Part shown: piece after piece, positions 11,741 through 20,984 of the stretch
Position numbering within the stretch: position 1 is the stretch's first letter
Layout of the letters: every line of letters begins with the position of its first letter
Source: Atopobium sp. oral taxon 416
GTDB lineage: Bacteria > Actinomycetota > Coriobacteriia > Coriobacteriales > Atopobiaceae
NCBI RefSeq assembly: GCF_018128285.1
Contig: NZ_CP072380.1
Coordinates: 1,798,001 to 1,862,000 of the forward strand
Direction of reading: 5' to 3'
Length of the DNA stretch: 64,000 nt
Notes under the pieces: model-generated
Seen by the model: the letters and a program-made list of their open reading frames with translations, nothing else
Database searches by the model: none
Told to the model about the DNA's origin: nothing
Translations under genes and position numbers: made by a program

Positions 11741-11845
11741 GTTTAAAACCCTTCATTGCTGTATTGAGTGCAACAGCTATGTATTCTACTCGCGCTGTAT
11801 TTGACCGTCAATTAAAAAGTAGGAACTACCTGCACAAGGAGTTTT

Positions 11846-11875
11846 AGTATAACATTTTCTCCAACTTTTGATCAA
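11846..11875 (-). promoter_or_regulatory. Putative promoter of rplU-rpmA
   Basis: Minus strand TTGATC (11875-11870), an 18-base spacer, and TATACT (11851-11846). The transcript would have a leader of about 100 bases before rplU, long enough for an L21-type leader structure, which I could not confirm by eye. Confidence 0.6.
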
Positions 11876-11925
11876 AACGATTGACGCATGTGGAAGCGCG
11901 CCCGCTGCAGGTTGAGGCGATCAGC

Positions 11926-12936
11926 CTAATCCAGGGTGATGTACCCCTCTCCATCGTCTTCCACCTCTTCGGTATCGGGCAGCGTGTGATCGAGCGCAAC
12001 GATCACCGGCTCATCCTTCTTTTCCGCCGGTTTGGCTGAGACTGCCGGATTCGGCTCCCCGGTTACTGTCACAAAGAGGTCCTTGAGCTTGCCCAGCTGT
12101 GAGGTGAGATCAACGTTGCCGGTCAGATGTGCCTGGATCGCTTTGCCGTCCGCCAGCGTGCCGCTGTAGGCGATTGCGGCTTTGATGAGCCAGCCGAAGC
12201 CCGGGACCAAGCCAGCCACCGAGCGGGCAATGTAGCGCCAGAAGGTTCCGATACCCACGACACCGACCATATCGATCAGACGCTCGGTACTCATGCTCTT
12301 GCCGTAGGCCCCCATCAGATCGAGGGCGAGCTTCTCCTGCTGCACAACCATGAGCGGGAAATCGGAGCCCGGGATAAACGCAAGGGCACCGACGCCGGCA
12401 TTGGCTGCCGCGCTCTCCTGCATGAGGACCTGAGCGACCTCCTCACGCATGAACGGGAAGTTGGCCGCCAGGCCGATACGGTTGATATTGAGCGCGAGAC
12501 ACTGTGCCAGCTGCTCCTGCACCGTGTTGTAGTCGGTCCCCACCACGGTATCCGCCGCGATCTCTTCCGCCTCATCGAGGGCAGGTAACTCAAGCGCCGT
12601 AGAGGAGATCAGCACACAGGAAACCCCCTGCACCGAGCAGCGGGTCACAATCTGCTTCGCCTTGTCTGTCTGATCCCCCACGAGCACCACCACGAGGCCG
12701 CAGTCAGCGTCCGGGGCAATCTCAGCACGGGAATTGAGGTCCCACACCAGCACTGAGGCGTGAGAGGTCTCCGGGACGAAAGCCTCCTTCACCGCACGGA
12801 TCTGGTCCGGCGTTGAGCCGATGCCCATCAGGATCTCTACCTTGAGCTCTCCTTGGGCTCGTGCATCGGCTGCGCGGGCTGCCTGAAAGATTTCAGCGAT
12901 ACTCTTAAAGGGGATGCTTTGTTTTGTTCGTGCCAT
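11926..12936 (-). CDS. DUF697-type membrane-associated protein of unknown role
   Basis: 336 residues. The N-terminal half resembles a GTPase-like fold without a clear P-loop: EILMGIGSTPDQIRAVKEAF, LVVVLVGDQTDKAKQI. The C-terminal half (about 185-290) has the hydrophobic segments typical of DUF697: STERLIDMVGVVGIGTFWRY and LVPGFGWLIKAAIAYSGT. The last 40 residues are acidic. It lies directly downstream of rodA (30 bases) in the cell-shape block, which hints at a cell envelope role, but its function is not known to me. Confidence 0.7.
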   Translation of the reverse strand: MARTKQSIPFKSIAEIFQAARAADARAQGELKVEILMGIGSTPDQIRAVKEAFVPETSHASVLVWDLNSRAEIAPDADCGLVVVLVGDQTDKAKQIVTRCSVQGVSCVLISSTALELPALDEAEEIAADTVVGTDYNTVQEQLAQCLALNINRIGLAANFPFMREEVAQVLMQESAAANAGVGALAFIPGSDFPLMVVQQEKLALDLMGAYGKSMSTERLIDMVGVVGIGTFWRYIARSVAGLVPGFGWLIKAAIAYSGTLADGKAIQAHLTGNVDLTSQLGKLKDLFVTVTGEPNPAVSAKPAEKKDEPVIVALDHTLPDTEEVEDDGEGYITLD

Positions 12937-12966
12937 AAGCGTTTGACTCCTTTGTATGCAGATCCC

Positions 12967-14199
12967 TTATGCGGGCTTCGTCCGATAGTGGTAGATGGAC
13001 TGCACGAGTCCGACTGCCATGAGCTGCGCCACCATCGAAGAGGAACCGAAGCTGATAAACGGGAGCGGTATACCTGTGATAGGCATGATACCAATGCACA
13101 TTCCCACGTTTTCAAGCACCTGGAAAGACCACATGGCAATCACACCGACCAAGATAAGCTTTGCAAAGATCGGTTCCACTTTCAAGGCGAGGGAGACCGT
13201 CGCCAAAATCATCCAGCCAAAGAGCAGAAGCAGGGTGAGGGCGCCGATGAAGCCGAACTCCTCAGAGAGCAGCGCGAACACAAAGTCGGTGTGCGCCTCA
13301 GGCAGAAAGCCAGAGATAGTCTGGGTCGCATTTGCGATGCCGCGACCGAAGAGCCCACCGGAGCCGACCGCGATCTTGGCCTGCTGCAAGTTGTAGCCGT
13401 CCCCGGTCGGATCCACCGAGGGGTCAACAAAGACGAGCAGGCGGTTCAGCTGGTATTCCTTCATGATATGGGGCATCCCGTCGGTCATGAAACTGAAGAT
13501 CACGAACCAGGTGGCTATAACGATGAGCGCGATCGTCGCTAACACCCACTTGGAATCCGCACCGCCGCAGATAATGATGCAGGCGCCGGTGATCAGGATA
13601 ATGAGGCCGGTGCCCAAGTCCGGCTGCGTCATGATCAAGATGAGGGGAATGAGCAACAAGCCGCAAAGCCGGGCATAGTCCTCAAAGGATTTGATCTTTC
13701 CGTTGTAGTCAGAGGCTGCAGAAGCCAGCATCAGGATCGTCACGAGCTTCGCGAGCTCTGAAGGTTGGAAGCGCACACCCAAACCCGGGATCTGGACCCA
13801 GCCGGTCATGCCCTTAGCGCTGACGCCGATGAAGGGCAGTGAGGGCAGCAGCAGGAGGATCGCATCAATTATGAGGAGCGGGGTGCGCATCGCCGCGAAG
13901 GCGCGGTAGTCGTAGTGCCACAGGAGCGCTGCAAGCGCCAGGCCAATCAGCACGCCGACCACCTGACGGGGCAGGCTCGCTTCGGAGATTGAGAGGGACG
14001 CCGACCACTGGACGACGAGCCCGAAGGCAACGAGCAGAAGCGCCGGGATCAGCTGCGGCAGATAGAAGTTGTTGGAGATCACATTGCCTCTCCGCGTTGA
14101 TCGGTGGGCTCTGCGGGACCGATCGAGCGCGCTCAGGCGCGCCATCAGGCGGTCAAAGCCGCTTGCCTTATTTCTTCTAGTTGTGACTCTGTAGGGCAC
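12967..14199 (-). CDS. rodA: Rod-shape SEDS glycosyltransferase RodA
   Basis: Peptidoglycan polymerase of the elongation complex, partner of PBP2. The GTG at 14199 is chosen because AGGAGG lies six bases upstream; an open frame continues further 5' inside the PBP2 gene but lacks homology. 410 residues with about ten membrane segments. SEDS signatures are present: PDLGTGLIILITG and the conserved C-terminal GIPLPFISFGSSSMVAQLMAVG. Ten bases follow the PBP2 stop. Confidence 0.93.
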   Translation of the reverse strand: MPYRVTTRRNKASGFDRLMARLSALDRSRRAHRSTRRGNVISNNFYLPQLIPALLLVAFGLVVQWSASLSISEASLPRQVVGVLIGLALAALLWHYDYRAFAAMRTPLLIIDAILLLLPSLPFIGVSAKGMTGWVQIPGLGVRFQPSELAKLVTILMLASAASDYNGKIKSFEDYARLCGLLLIPLILIMTQPDLGTGLIILITGACIIICGGADSKWVLATIALIVIATWFVIFSFMTDGMPHIMKEYQLNRLLVFVDPSVDPTGDGYNLQQAKIAVGSGGLFGRGIANATQTISGFLPEAHTDFVFALLSEEFGFIGALTLLLLFGWMILATVSLALKVEPIFAKLILVGVIAMWSFQVLENVGMCIGIMPITGIPLPFISFGSSSMVAQLMAVGLVQSIYHYRTKPA

Positions 14200-14209
14200 C
14201 TCATACCTC

Positions 14210-16249
14210 CTAGCGAGCGCCGGTTGTACTGGTAGCGTCTGAATTGTCAGGCTGGTTCCAAATGGCGCCGAAGACATCACGGACCCCGCGCATTGCGGTA
14301 TTCTCACCGTAGCCGCCGTTGTCGACCACGCAGGCGCAAACGTACTTCGGATCATCGGCGGGTGCGTAGGCGACAAACCAACCGACCGGAGATTGCCCCG
14401 CGACCTCGCCCGTACCGGTTTTGCCGGCGACCGGGACATCGAGGGATTGGTAGTGCTGAATGATGTTGCGGCTCTCCTTGGTGATAACGCCTCTGAGTCC
14501 CCGCTTGACCAACGCGAAGTAGTCAGGCTGCTCAAGGATCTGGTGGGCTACCTCATCTTGGTACTCCAGAACTGTGCCGGCTCCCCCGGGGGCCTGCACC
14601 GATTTCAGGATGTGCGGCCGCCAGATGGTACCTTCCGTCGCGATGCCCGCATAGGCGCAGCACATCTGCAGCGGGGTCACCAGAATGTCTCCTTGGCCGA
14701 TGGAGATGTTCGTCTGGTCTCCGCCGTGCCAGGTCTGCTCATCCTCACTGTAATCCTTGTAGTATTCCTTTTTCCACTCGGCATCCGGCACACGTCCCGA
14801 CGCCTCATAGGGCAGATCGATATTGTAGGGTGAGCCTAAGCCCCAGTAGCGCAGGTGGTCCTGCTGGGCTTCGGGATTGTCGGAATAATAGAAGGCTTTG
14901 CCTATCTCGTAGAAGACGACGTCGCAGGAGTAGGTGATGCCTGACTCGATGGTCATCGTCCCATGCCCGTTATGGTTCCAGCAGTACTGCGGATAGTCGG
15001 CCCCAAAGCCGGTCCACTTGCCGGTGCAGACATAGGTCGAGTTCGGGGTGGCGATCCCGTTGGAGAGCGCTGCAAAGGCCGTGAAGGGCTTGATCGTGGA
15101 GGCGGAGCAATACTGCCCCTGGATCGCCCGGTTCAGCAACGGGTATTCGCTCTGCTCTGAGTTGAGCTCATTCCAGTCATCGTTGGAGATGCCGCCGATA
15201 AAGACGGGGGGAGAGAAGGTGGGCGCTGACGCCATCCCCAAAATCTCCCCGTTGGTACAGTCCATGCACACGATCGCGCCGGTCTTGCAGTCTCTGTAGC
15301 CGGTGTCCACTGCCGCCTTGATCGCACGGGCAAGGCCACTCTCGCAGGCCTGTTGGATCTTGGGATCGAGGGTCAGTACCACATCGGAGCCGCTCTGTGG
15401 GTCGACCGTGGTGGAGTAAGAGGTGACGTTGCCGTTCGCATCGACGTAGACCGTCTGCTCGCCACGCACACCCTGCAGCACCCTCTCATACTGTGACTCG
15501 ACACCAGCCTGCCCCACGGTGTCACCGGAGTGGTACTGGATCGCGTCCTCGCTCGTATCCTCCTGGGAGGCCTCGAGCTGATCGGTCGTGACCGGGCCGG
15601 TGTAGCCGAGCACCTGTCCCGCCATGGATCCAAACGGATAGCTGCGCTGTGTGCGCTGCTCGACCGTGATACCCGGGAAGATATCGGGGTGCTCCTCAAG
15701 GTAGGCCACCACGCGCCGGGAGACATCGACCATCACGGTGCGGTTGGACTGGGTCCCCTCGGCGGTGTCCTCGATTCTGCGCTTGACCGCCATCTTCGGG
15801 ATCCCCAAGAGGTTGCTCAGCAGTTGCAATTCCAGGTCATCGTTTGCCACATCAGCCTGTGCCACCACCGCAAGCGAAGGACGGTTGGTCACGAGCTCGG
15901 TGCCGTCACGGGCCAAAATCCTGCCCCGGGGCGCCATGAGTGAAATCGTCCGTGTGCGGTTCGACTCCGCCTGCTGCGTATATTCATCTGAGGAGATAAG
16001 CTGCATCCCCCACAGGCGTGCGAGCAGCACGCCGATGATACCCCCGGAGAAGATCCCGAGGCCTAAGATGCGGTTTCTGAGGGTCGTGCCACCGGAGTTA
16101 TCCTCCCCGCCGGAAGCCTTCGGGGTGGCGCCGCCGATATCGAAGGTAAAGCGGGCTTCACCGCGAGACAGCAGCAGGATCACGACCGCGACGGCGGCGA
16201 CAATGGCAATGACCAGAATGATGATTTGAGCCAGACTCACGTCGGTCAC
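14210..16249 (-). CDS. mrdA: Penicillin-binding protein 2 (elongation transpeptidase)
   Basis: Class B PBP that cross-links peptidoglycan during elongation with RodA. 679 residues. Two hydrophobic segments (about 7-28 and 62-82) precede the dimerisation domain (APRGRILARDGTELV near 107). The transpeptidase motifs are STIK (in YCSASTIKPFTAF), SYSCD-type TYSCDVVFY and KTGTGE. Start is a GTG at 16249 with only a weak ribosome-binding site, directly after the mreD stop. The first hydrophobic segment is extra relative to many PBP2 proteins. Confidence 0.93.
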   Translation of the reverse strand: MTDVSLAQIIILVIAIVAAVAVVILLLSRGEARFTFDIGGATPKASGGEDNSGGTTLRNRILGLGIFSGGIIGVLLARLWGMQLISSDEYTQQAESNRTRTISLMAPRGRILARDGTELVTNRPSLAVVAQADVANDDLELQLLSNLLGIPKMAVKRRIEDTAEGTQSNRTVMVDVSRRVVAYLEEHPDIFPGITVEQRTQRSYPFGSMAGQVLGYTGPVTTDQLEASQEDTSEDAIQYHSGDTVGQAGVESQYERVLQGVRGEQTVYVDANGNVTSYSTTVDPQSGSDVVLTLDPKIQQACESGLARAIKAAVDTGYRDCKTGAIVCMDCTNGEILGMASAPTFSPPVFIGGISNDDWNELNSEQSEYPLLNRAIQGQYCSASTIKPFTAFAALSNGIATPNSTYVCTGKWTGFGADYPQYCWNHNGHGTMTIESGITYSCDVVFYEIGKAFYYSDNPEAQQDHLRYWGLGSPYNIDLPYEASGRVPDAEWKKEYYKDYSEDEQTWHGGDQTNISIGQGDILVTPLQMCCAYAGIATEGTIWRPHILKSVQAPGGAGTVLEYQDEVAHQILEQPDYFALVKRGLRGVITKESRNIIQHYQSLDVPVAGKTGTGEVAGQSPVGWFVAYAPADDPKYVCACVVDNGGYGENTAMRGVRDVFGAIWNQPDNSDATSTTGAR

Positions 16250-16846
16250 CTAGCGCTTGCGAAAGACATAGTGGCGTGCACGGTTGAGGTCTTTGGTGCT
16301 CAGCGGAGCGGAGTCAATGCCCAGCTTGAGGCCTCCCGAGGGAGATCTCCCCTGCCCCTCAGAGCGGGCGTAGTAGAGGCAGAACGGAATCGAGAAGAGC
16401 CAGGTGAGGAAAAAGGAAGGCAGCGCGCGCATCACAAAGATGTCGACAAAGGAATCTGCCTGCCCTACCAAAGGCATCGCTAGGCTATAGAGCAGCGAGA
16501 CCACAAAGGCTGCCAGCGTACAGCAGGCGAAGGCATTGCGGGGATCGTCACTGATACGGTTGCGGCACTCGGTGCCCAGAAAATAGGAGCTCACGGTCAA
16601 CAGCAGTGCCATCAACCCAATCGGGCTCGTCGCTCCCAGATCGAAGAGCAGGCCGGCGATAAAGCCATAGATGACCCCGGTCGTCCCACCGATGCTCAGG
16701 GCCACAATTGCGGAAAAGATAAAGGCAAAATTGGCATGGCCGGAGGCGATACCGATGAGGGGCGAGACAGCGAGCTGCAGCACAAGGCAGATCAGCCCCA
16801 AGATCAGGATGTCGCGCCGACTTCTGTTCGTATTCGTGATCTGCAT
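16250..16846 (-). CDS. mreD: Rod-shape determining protein MreD
   Basis: Small integral membrane protein of the elongasome, 198 residues, mostly hydrophobic (about six segments: DILILGLICLVLQLAVSPL, then FAFIFSAIVALSIGGTTGVI, and so on). Sequence is poorly conserved in this family; the call rests on hydropathy, size and position between mreC and PBP2. The last 30 residues are basic and likely cytoplasmic. Confidence 0.85.
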   Translation of the reverse strand: MQITNTNRSRRDILILGLICLVLQLAVSPLIGIASGHANFAFIFSAIVALSIGGTTGVIYGFIAGLLFDLGATSPIGLMALLLTVSSYFLGTECRNRISDDPRNAFACCTLAAFVVSLLYSLAMPLVGQADSFVDIFVMRALPSFFLTWLFSIPFCLYYARSEGQGRSPSGGLKLGIDSAPLSTKDLNRARHYVFRKR

Positions 16847-16888
16847 AGCAAATATCTCTAACGTCGAGTTGTCTGTATTGAGAGCACA

Positions 16889-17893
16889 TCAATTGGATGA
16901 GCTGGTATTCGAATTCGTGGTGGTGTCTGACTGGTTATTCGAAGCATTGCGGCCGCCCTCGGGGGAGCTATCCTCATCGAACTTGCCCGTGCTCATGCCT
17001 TCCTGCGCGTCCGCCTCTGCAATATCGTCTGAGGTGGCGGACTGGCCTGAGGTCAGTGAGGTAATCACCAATACCTCTTCGTAGCTTTCCGTCGTGGCAG
17101 CAGGCGTTACACTGATCGTGTAGTAGAGCGCCCCGTCGAGCTTGTCGACCGCCGAGACAGTGCCCAGCGGCAATCCCTTCGGATAGACGCCGCCCAGACC
17201 GCTCGTGACCACCACATCGCCGACGTTGACAGCCTGGTCGGTACGGATCATGTTGAGCGAGAGCGTCCCGTCCGCAGAGCCGTTGAGCATCCCCTGCGCC
17301 CGGCTTTCCTGCACCATCGCAGCGACGCCGGAGTTCGCATCAGCGATCAGGCGAACCGTCGCAGAATCGGCACTCACCTGCGAGATCTGGCCGATCACAC
17401 CTGAGGAGTCGGTGACCGCCATGCCTACATCCAAGCCATCTGCGCTTCCCTTATCGATCGTCACAGTATCCGACCAGGAATCCCTTGAGGCATTGATAAT
17501 GTGGGCAGCGGTGGACTGGAGGTTGTAGCTGTCTTGCAGATCGAGTAAGGCCTGCAGGCGGGTCGCAGTCTCCTGCGACTCCTTCAGCTGGGTATTCTCA
17601 GCCTTCAGCTGTCTGTTCTCACTCTCAAGGTCCTGAAGGGTTGCCTCATCCGCTGTCATGTTGCTCACGGCGTTCCCGATCCCCTGGAAAGGCCGCGACA
17701 CGACGGTGCCGATATAGCTGATCGGCAGGGTGATCGTCTGGTAGAACGAGCGCAGGCCGCCCAGAAACCCGGTGTCTCCCCCACGGGCGCTCACGGTGAA
17801 CAGGATGATCGAGATGGCCACCAAAACGATGGTCAGCCGGCCTCCTGAGGACCCTCGATCATTTCTTTGAAAGCCTGTGTTCATACCCAGCAT
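16889..17893 (-). CDS. mreC: Rod-shape determining protein MreC
   Basis: Bitopic scaffold protein that activates PBP2-RodA. 334 residues: short cytoplasmic start, membrane segment at about 20-40, coiled coil at about 85-115 (LESENRQLKAENTQLKES), then the beta domain (VTIDKGSADGLDVGMAV, VVTSGLGGVYPKGLPLGTV). The final 45 residues are a low-complexity Ser/Asn/Thr tail (SNNQSDTTTNSNTSSSN) outside the known fold. Two bases after mreB. Confidence 0.93.
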   Translation of the reverse strand: MLGMNTGFQRNDRGSSGGRLTIVLVAISIILFTVSARGGDTGFLGGLRSFYQTITLPISYIGTVVSRPFQGIGNAVSNMTADEATLQDLESENRQLKAENTQLKESQETATRLQALLDLQDSYNLQSTAAHIINASRDSWSDTVTIDKGSADGLDVGMAVTDSSGVIGQISQVSADSATVRLIADANSGVAAMVQESRAQGMLNGSADGTLSLNMIRTDQAVNVGDVVVTSGLGGVYPKGLPLGTVSAVDKLDGALYYTISVTPAATTESYEEVLVITSLTSGQSATSDDIAEADAQEGMSTGKFDEDSSPEGGRNASNNQSDTTTNSNTSSSN

Positions 17894-17895
17894 AC

Positions 17896-18939
17896 CTATA
17901 ACCCGGCACTTTGCACAAAGCCGCCTGAAAGCGCATTGGCATCGAGCACCTTCGCGCAGCCGTTGACGACGTTTTCAAGTGCGGTGGGCGAAACATTGAC
18001 CGGGACGCCGGTCTCATCGCGCAGGCGCTGATCGAGACCACGCAGAAGCCCGCCTCCTCCGGTCAGAAGGATACCGTAGTACATCAGGTCAGAAGCCAGA
18101 TCAGGCGGGGTCACATCGAGCGTGTCCTTGACTGCTTTGGTCACCTCGTCGAGAGGCTTATCCAAGGCGCGGCGGATCTCTTCGGATTCGATCCGTACCG
18201 TCTTCGGCATACCGGTCAGAACGTCGCGGCCGTTGACTTCAACGTCCAGCTCTTCTGCCAAAGGTGCCGCGGAGCCGACTTTGATCTTGATGTCCTCTGC
18301 GGTACGCTCACCGATCGAGAGGTTGTAAACGTCACGGACATGCTCGAGGATGGTCCGGTCGAACTCATCCCCAGCGACGCGGATGGACTGAGAGACCACG
18401 ATACCACCCATCGATATTACGGCGACCTCCGTGGTTCCCCCTCCGATATCGACGATCATGGATCCGGTCGGATCCTCGATCGGCAGATCCGCTCCGATCG
18501 CAGCCGCCATCGGCTCTTCGATCAGATAGGCCTGACGCGCCCCTGCCGCAATCGTCGCCTCAAAGACTGCACGCTTCTCAACCGAGGTGACCCCAGAGGG
18601 AACGCACACGACCACGCGGGGCCTGGGCGACCACGGATATTTGCGCTCACGCGCTTTGTCGATAAAGTAGCGCAGCATGACTTCGGTCACGTCAAAGTCA
18701 GCGATCACGCCATCTTTGAGAGGGCGCTCCGCAATGATCGAGCCAGGGGTCCGCCCGATCATGCGCTTTGCGTCCATACCGACAGCAAGCACCCGCTGCT
18801 GTTCCTTATCGATTGCGACAACAGAAGGTTCATTCAGAACGATACCTTCCCCCCGCACAGATACGAGGGTATTAGCGGTGCCGAGATCGATTGCCAAGTC
18901 TCCACCATACTCGCCAAATATAGAATCAAGGAAGGACAT
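17896..18939 (-). CDS. mreB: Actin-like cell-shape protein MreB
   Basis: Membrane-bound actin homologue that guides side-wall synthesis. 347 residues. ATP-binding loops are visible: DLGTANTLV (phosphate 1, near 16), DIGGGTTEVAVIS (phosphate 2, near 164) and LLTGGGGLLRGLD (adenosine, near 292). The N-terminus MSFLDSIFGEYGG is likely the membrane-binding segment. First of the mreB-mreC-mreD-mrdA-rodA run. Confidence 0.97.
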   Translation of the reverse strand: MSFLDSIFGEYGGDLAIDLGTANTLVSVRGEGIVLNEPSVVAIDKEQQRVLAVGMDAKRMIGRTPGSIIAERPLKDGVIADFDVTEVMLRYFIDKARERKYPWSPRPRVVVCVPSGVTSVEKRAVFEATIAAGARQAYLIEEPMAAAIGADLPIEDPTGSMIVDIGGGTTEVAVISMGGIVVSQSIRVAGDEFDRTILEHVRDVYNLSIGERTAEDIKIKVGSAAPLAEELDVEVNGRDVLTGMPKTVRIESEEIRRALDKPLDEVTKAVKDTLDVTPPDLASDLMYYGILLTGGGGLLRGLDQRLRDETGVPVNVSPTALENVVNGCAKVLDANALSGGFVQSAGL

Positions 18940-18992
18940 TATTCCCTATCTTTCATATATCGTTCTGATTCTTACCCAGTGAAACTGACCCT

Positions 18993-20294
18993 TTAACTAT
19001 TGATGTTCGAATCGTAGGACAGCTGGATGTCTGAGACCTTCCAGCTGAGGCCGTCGCGCACCAAGGAGACCGTATACTTCTGATCCTCACCGGAGGAGAG
19101 ATGGGCATTGATGCGGGCGGTGGAATCCTGGGCAGACTGATCGAGCCCCTCGACGGTGACGGAAGCGCCGGAAGGGATAATTGCCTCAATCTGCGTGCGC
19201 TGTGCATCGCTTAGACTGTCGGACAGGTAGGCATCCTCATCGCGGCCCGAGGTCTTCGCAGAGAAAAGCGAAGCGATCACATCGCTCTGGGACGGATAGC
19301 CATATCCACGATAGTAGGCATAGCCGCCGACACCGAGGACGATGGCCAGAATAATCACAATCGTGATCGCGACCTTGCGTCCGGTATGCTTCTCTTTGCG
19401 CTGCTCTTTACGCTTCTTCTTGTCTGCCTTAACGAGGTCCTCCTCAGAGACAGAGAAGAAACCGGACTCATCCGGTGACGGCATCATCTGCCCGGACTTG
19501 CCAAGCGGGTCAAGTGGGTCGTAAGTGTTATCTGCGTTCTTCCCATAGCCTGCGCGCTGCAGCAGTGCATCGGTATCCGAAGGGCTGCTTGCGCTGTTGG
19601 CAGCCACGGAGCGCTTCGCGGCGTCATAGGCAATCTGCATATCGGTGCTCAGACGGTAGGTGCCGTCGGAGGTCGCATGTGCAAACGCATCCACAGCCTC
19701 GCTCATGCGGTTGGCCGCCACATAGGCCATACCGAGCTCCGCGTAGATCGTATTCTGGTTCTCCATCGGGGTGGCGAAGTCGATCGCGGTACGGTAGGCC
19801 TCAACCGCATCAACCGGGCGGTGCAGCTCGATGAAGCTGCGGCCTAACCGACGCAGTGCCAGGGCAGGATCCGGATTATTCTCATCGATTGCCGCGCTGC
19901 GGTAGGCGATTCCCGCATTCTTCGGGTCGTCCTTCACCTCATAGGCCTGACCTAAAGCGAGATATGCCTTGTATTTCTTGTGGTAGTTATCATCGGCCAC
20001 GGCAGCCTGAAGGCTGTCGATCGCGCTGTCGGGGTCATTTTTAGCAAGGTAGGCACGCCCACGGTTTGAGTTCAGCGGGCCAACCCTTCCGTAACTCGTA
20101 TCAGAGAGCGCCTTGGTATAGGCGCCAATCGCATCCCCATAGCGGCCCAGCCTCATGTAGGCGTTACCGAGCATGTGCTCAGCAGCACCGTTTCCGCCTG
20201 CACCGTCAACCGCATTCACGAGCTGTTCGATAGCCCTGTTGAAATCACCTGACTGATAGGCTGCTTTGCCAGCCTGATACGCCTGTTTATCCAC
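18993..20294 (-). CDS. TPR-repeat single-pass membrane protein
   Basis: 433 residues. Residues 1-225 contain about six tetratricopeptide repeats (AYQAGKAAYQSGDFNRAIEQ; MLGNAYMRLGRYGDAIGAY; NRGRAYLAKNDPDSAIDSL; and others). A lysine-rich stretch KADKKKRKEQRKEK precedes one membrane segment (about 307-325), and a 100-residue domain follows with similarity in shape to DUF4878-type export domains. The TPR part is thus cytoplasmic and the tail outside. Sits between the cyclophilin and mreB genes on the same strand, so it may serve the elongation complex; this is inference from position. Confidence 0.75.
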   Translation of the reverse strand: MDKQAYQAGKAAYQSGDFNRAIEQLVNAVDGAGGNGAAEHMLGNAYMRLGRYGDAIGAYTKALSDTSYGRVGPLNSNRGRAYLAKNDPDSAIDSLQAAVADDNYHKKYKAYLALGQAYEVKDDPKNAGIAYRSAAIDENNPDPALALRRLGRSFIELHRPVDAVEAYRTAIDFATPMENQNTIYAELGMAYVAANRMSEAVDAFAHATSDGTYRLSTDMQIAYDAAKRSVAANSASSPSDTDALLQRAGYGKNADNTYDPLDPLGKSGQMMPSPDESGFFSVSEEDLVKADKKKRKEQRKEKHTGRKVAITIVIILAIVLGVGGYAYYRGYGYPSQSDVIASLFSAKTSGRDEDAYLSDSLSDAQRTQIEAIIPSGASVTVEGLDQSAQDSTARINAHLSSGEDQKYTVSLVRDGLSWKVSDIQLSYDSNINS

Positions 20295-20332
20295 CTACAG
20301 CACCTCCACATGCCACAGAAGTTGTATCAGTT

Positions 20333-20887
20333 TTAAGCGTCTTCACCGTTCTCAATCGTAACCGATTCGATCGTGTCGCCTGCGCGCAGGCTCTTCACTA
20401 CGTCGAGTCCCTCAATTGTCTGGCCGAAGACCGTATAGTTCGGATCGAGAAAATGCTGTGGTCCCAAGCAGAAATAGAACTGCGAACCGGCAGAGTCGGG
20501 CATCTGACTCCGTGCCATCGCCAGCGCCCCATCCTCGTGGCTATTGCGGGGATTCACGTCCCACTCGTGCCTGATCGAGTAGCCCGGACCGCCGGTGCCC
20601 GGCATCCCGTGCGGGCCCATCTTGCCCGCGGCGACATCCTCACTGGACATGTCACGCGTATTCGGGTCTCCACCCTGAATCACGAAGTTCGAGACATAGC
20701 GGTGGAACTTGAGCCCATTGTAGAAGCCCTTGTTCGCCAGCTCGCAGAAGTTAGCCACATGGATCGCAGCGCCCTCCCCGTCAAGCTTCACCTTGACGGT
20801 GCCCTTATTGGTCTTGAAGACGGCGATTTCGTCTCCAGTAACCTTATAGTTCGGGGTATAGAGCGCCCCCTTATTGAATAAACCCAT
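20333..20887 (-). CDS. Peptidyl-prolyl cis-trans isomerase (cyclophilin)
   Basis: Cyclophilin-type prolyl isomerase, 184 residues from the ATG at 20887 (AGGAGG five bases upstream; an upstream frame extension lacks homology). FHRYVSNFVIQGGDPN, the catalytic region, and AMARSQMPDSAGSQFYFCL are typical, along with TVFGQTIEGLDVV. No signal peptide, so cytoplasmic. Forty bases upstream of the TPR gene. Confidence 0.92.
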   Translation of the reverse strand: MGLFNKGALYTPNYKVTGDEIAVFKTNKGTVKVKLDGEGAAIHVANFCELANKGFYNGLKFHRYVSNFVIQGGDPNTRDMSSEDVAAGKMGPHGMPGTGGPGYSIRHEWDVNPRNSHEDGALAMARSQMPDSAGSQFYFCLGPQHFLDPNYTVFGQTIEGLDVVKSLRAGDTIESVTIENGEDA

Positions 20888-20984
20888 GAATTCCTCCTGA
20901 AAAGGTTCACAGTACAGCTGAAAATCCAATGTCCAATTCTACCAGCACATAAACCCTTTCACAGTTTCGGCAGAGAGTTTATGG

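Noticed and set aside
12853-13542. A 229-codon plus-strand frame
   Set aside because: It is antisense to rodA and the DUF697 gene, with the residue bias of a shadow frame (rich in His, Arg, Asp).
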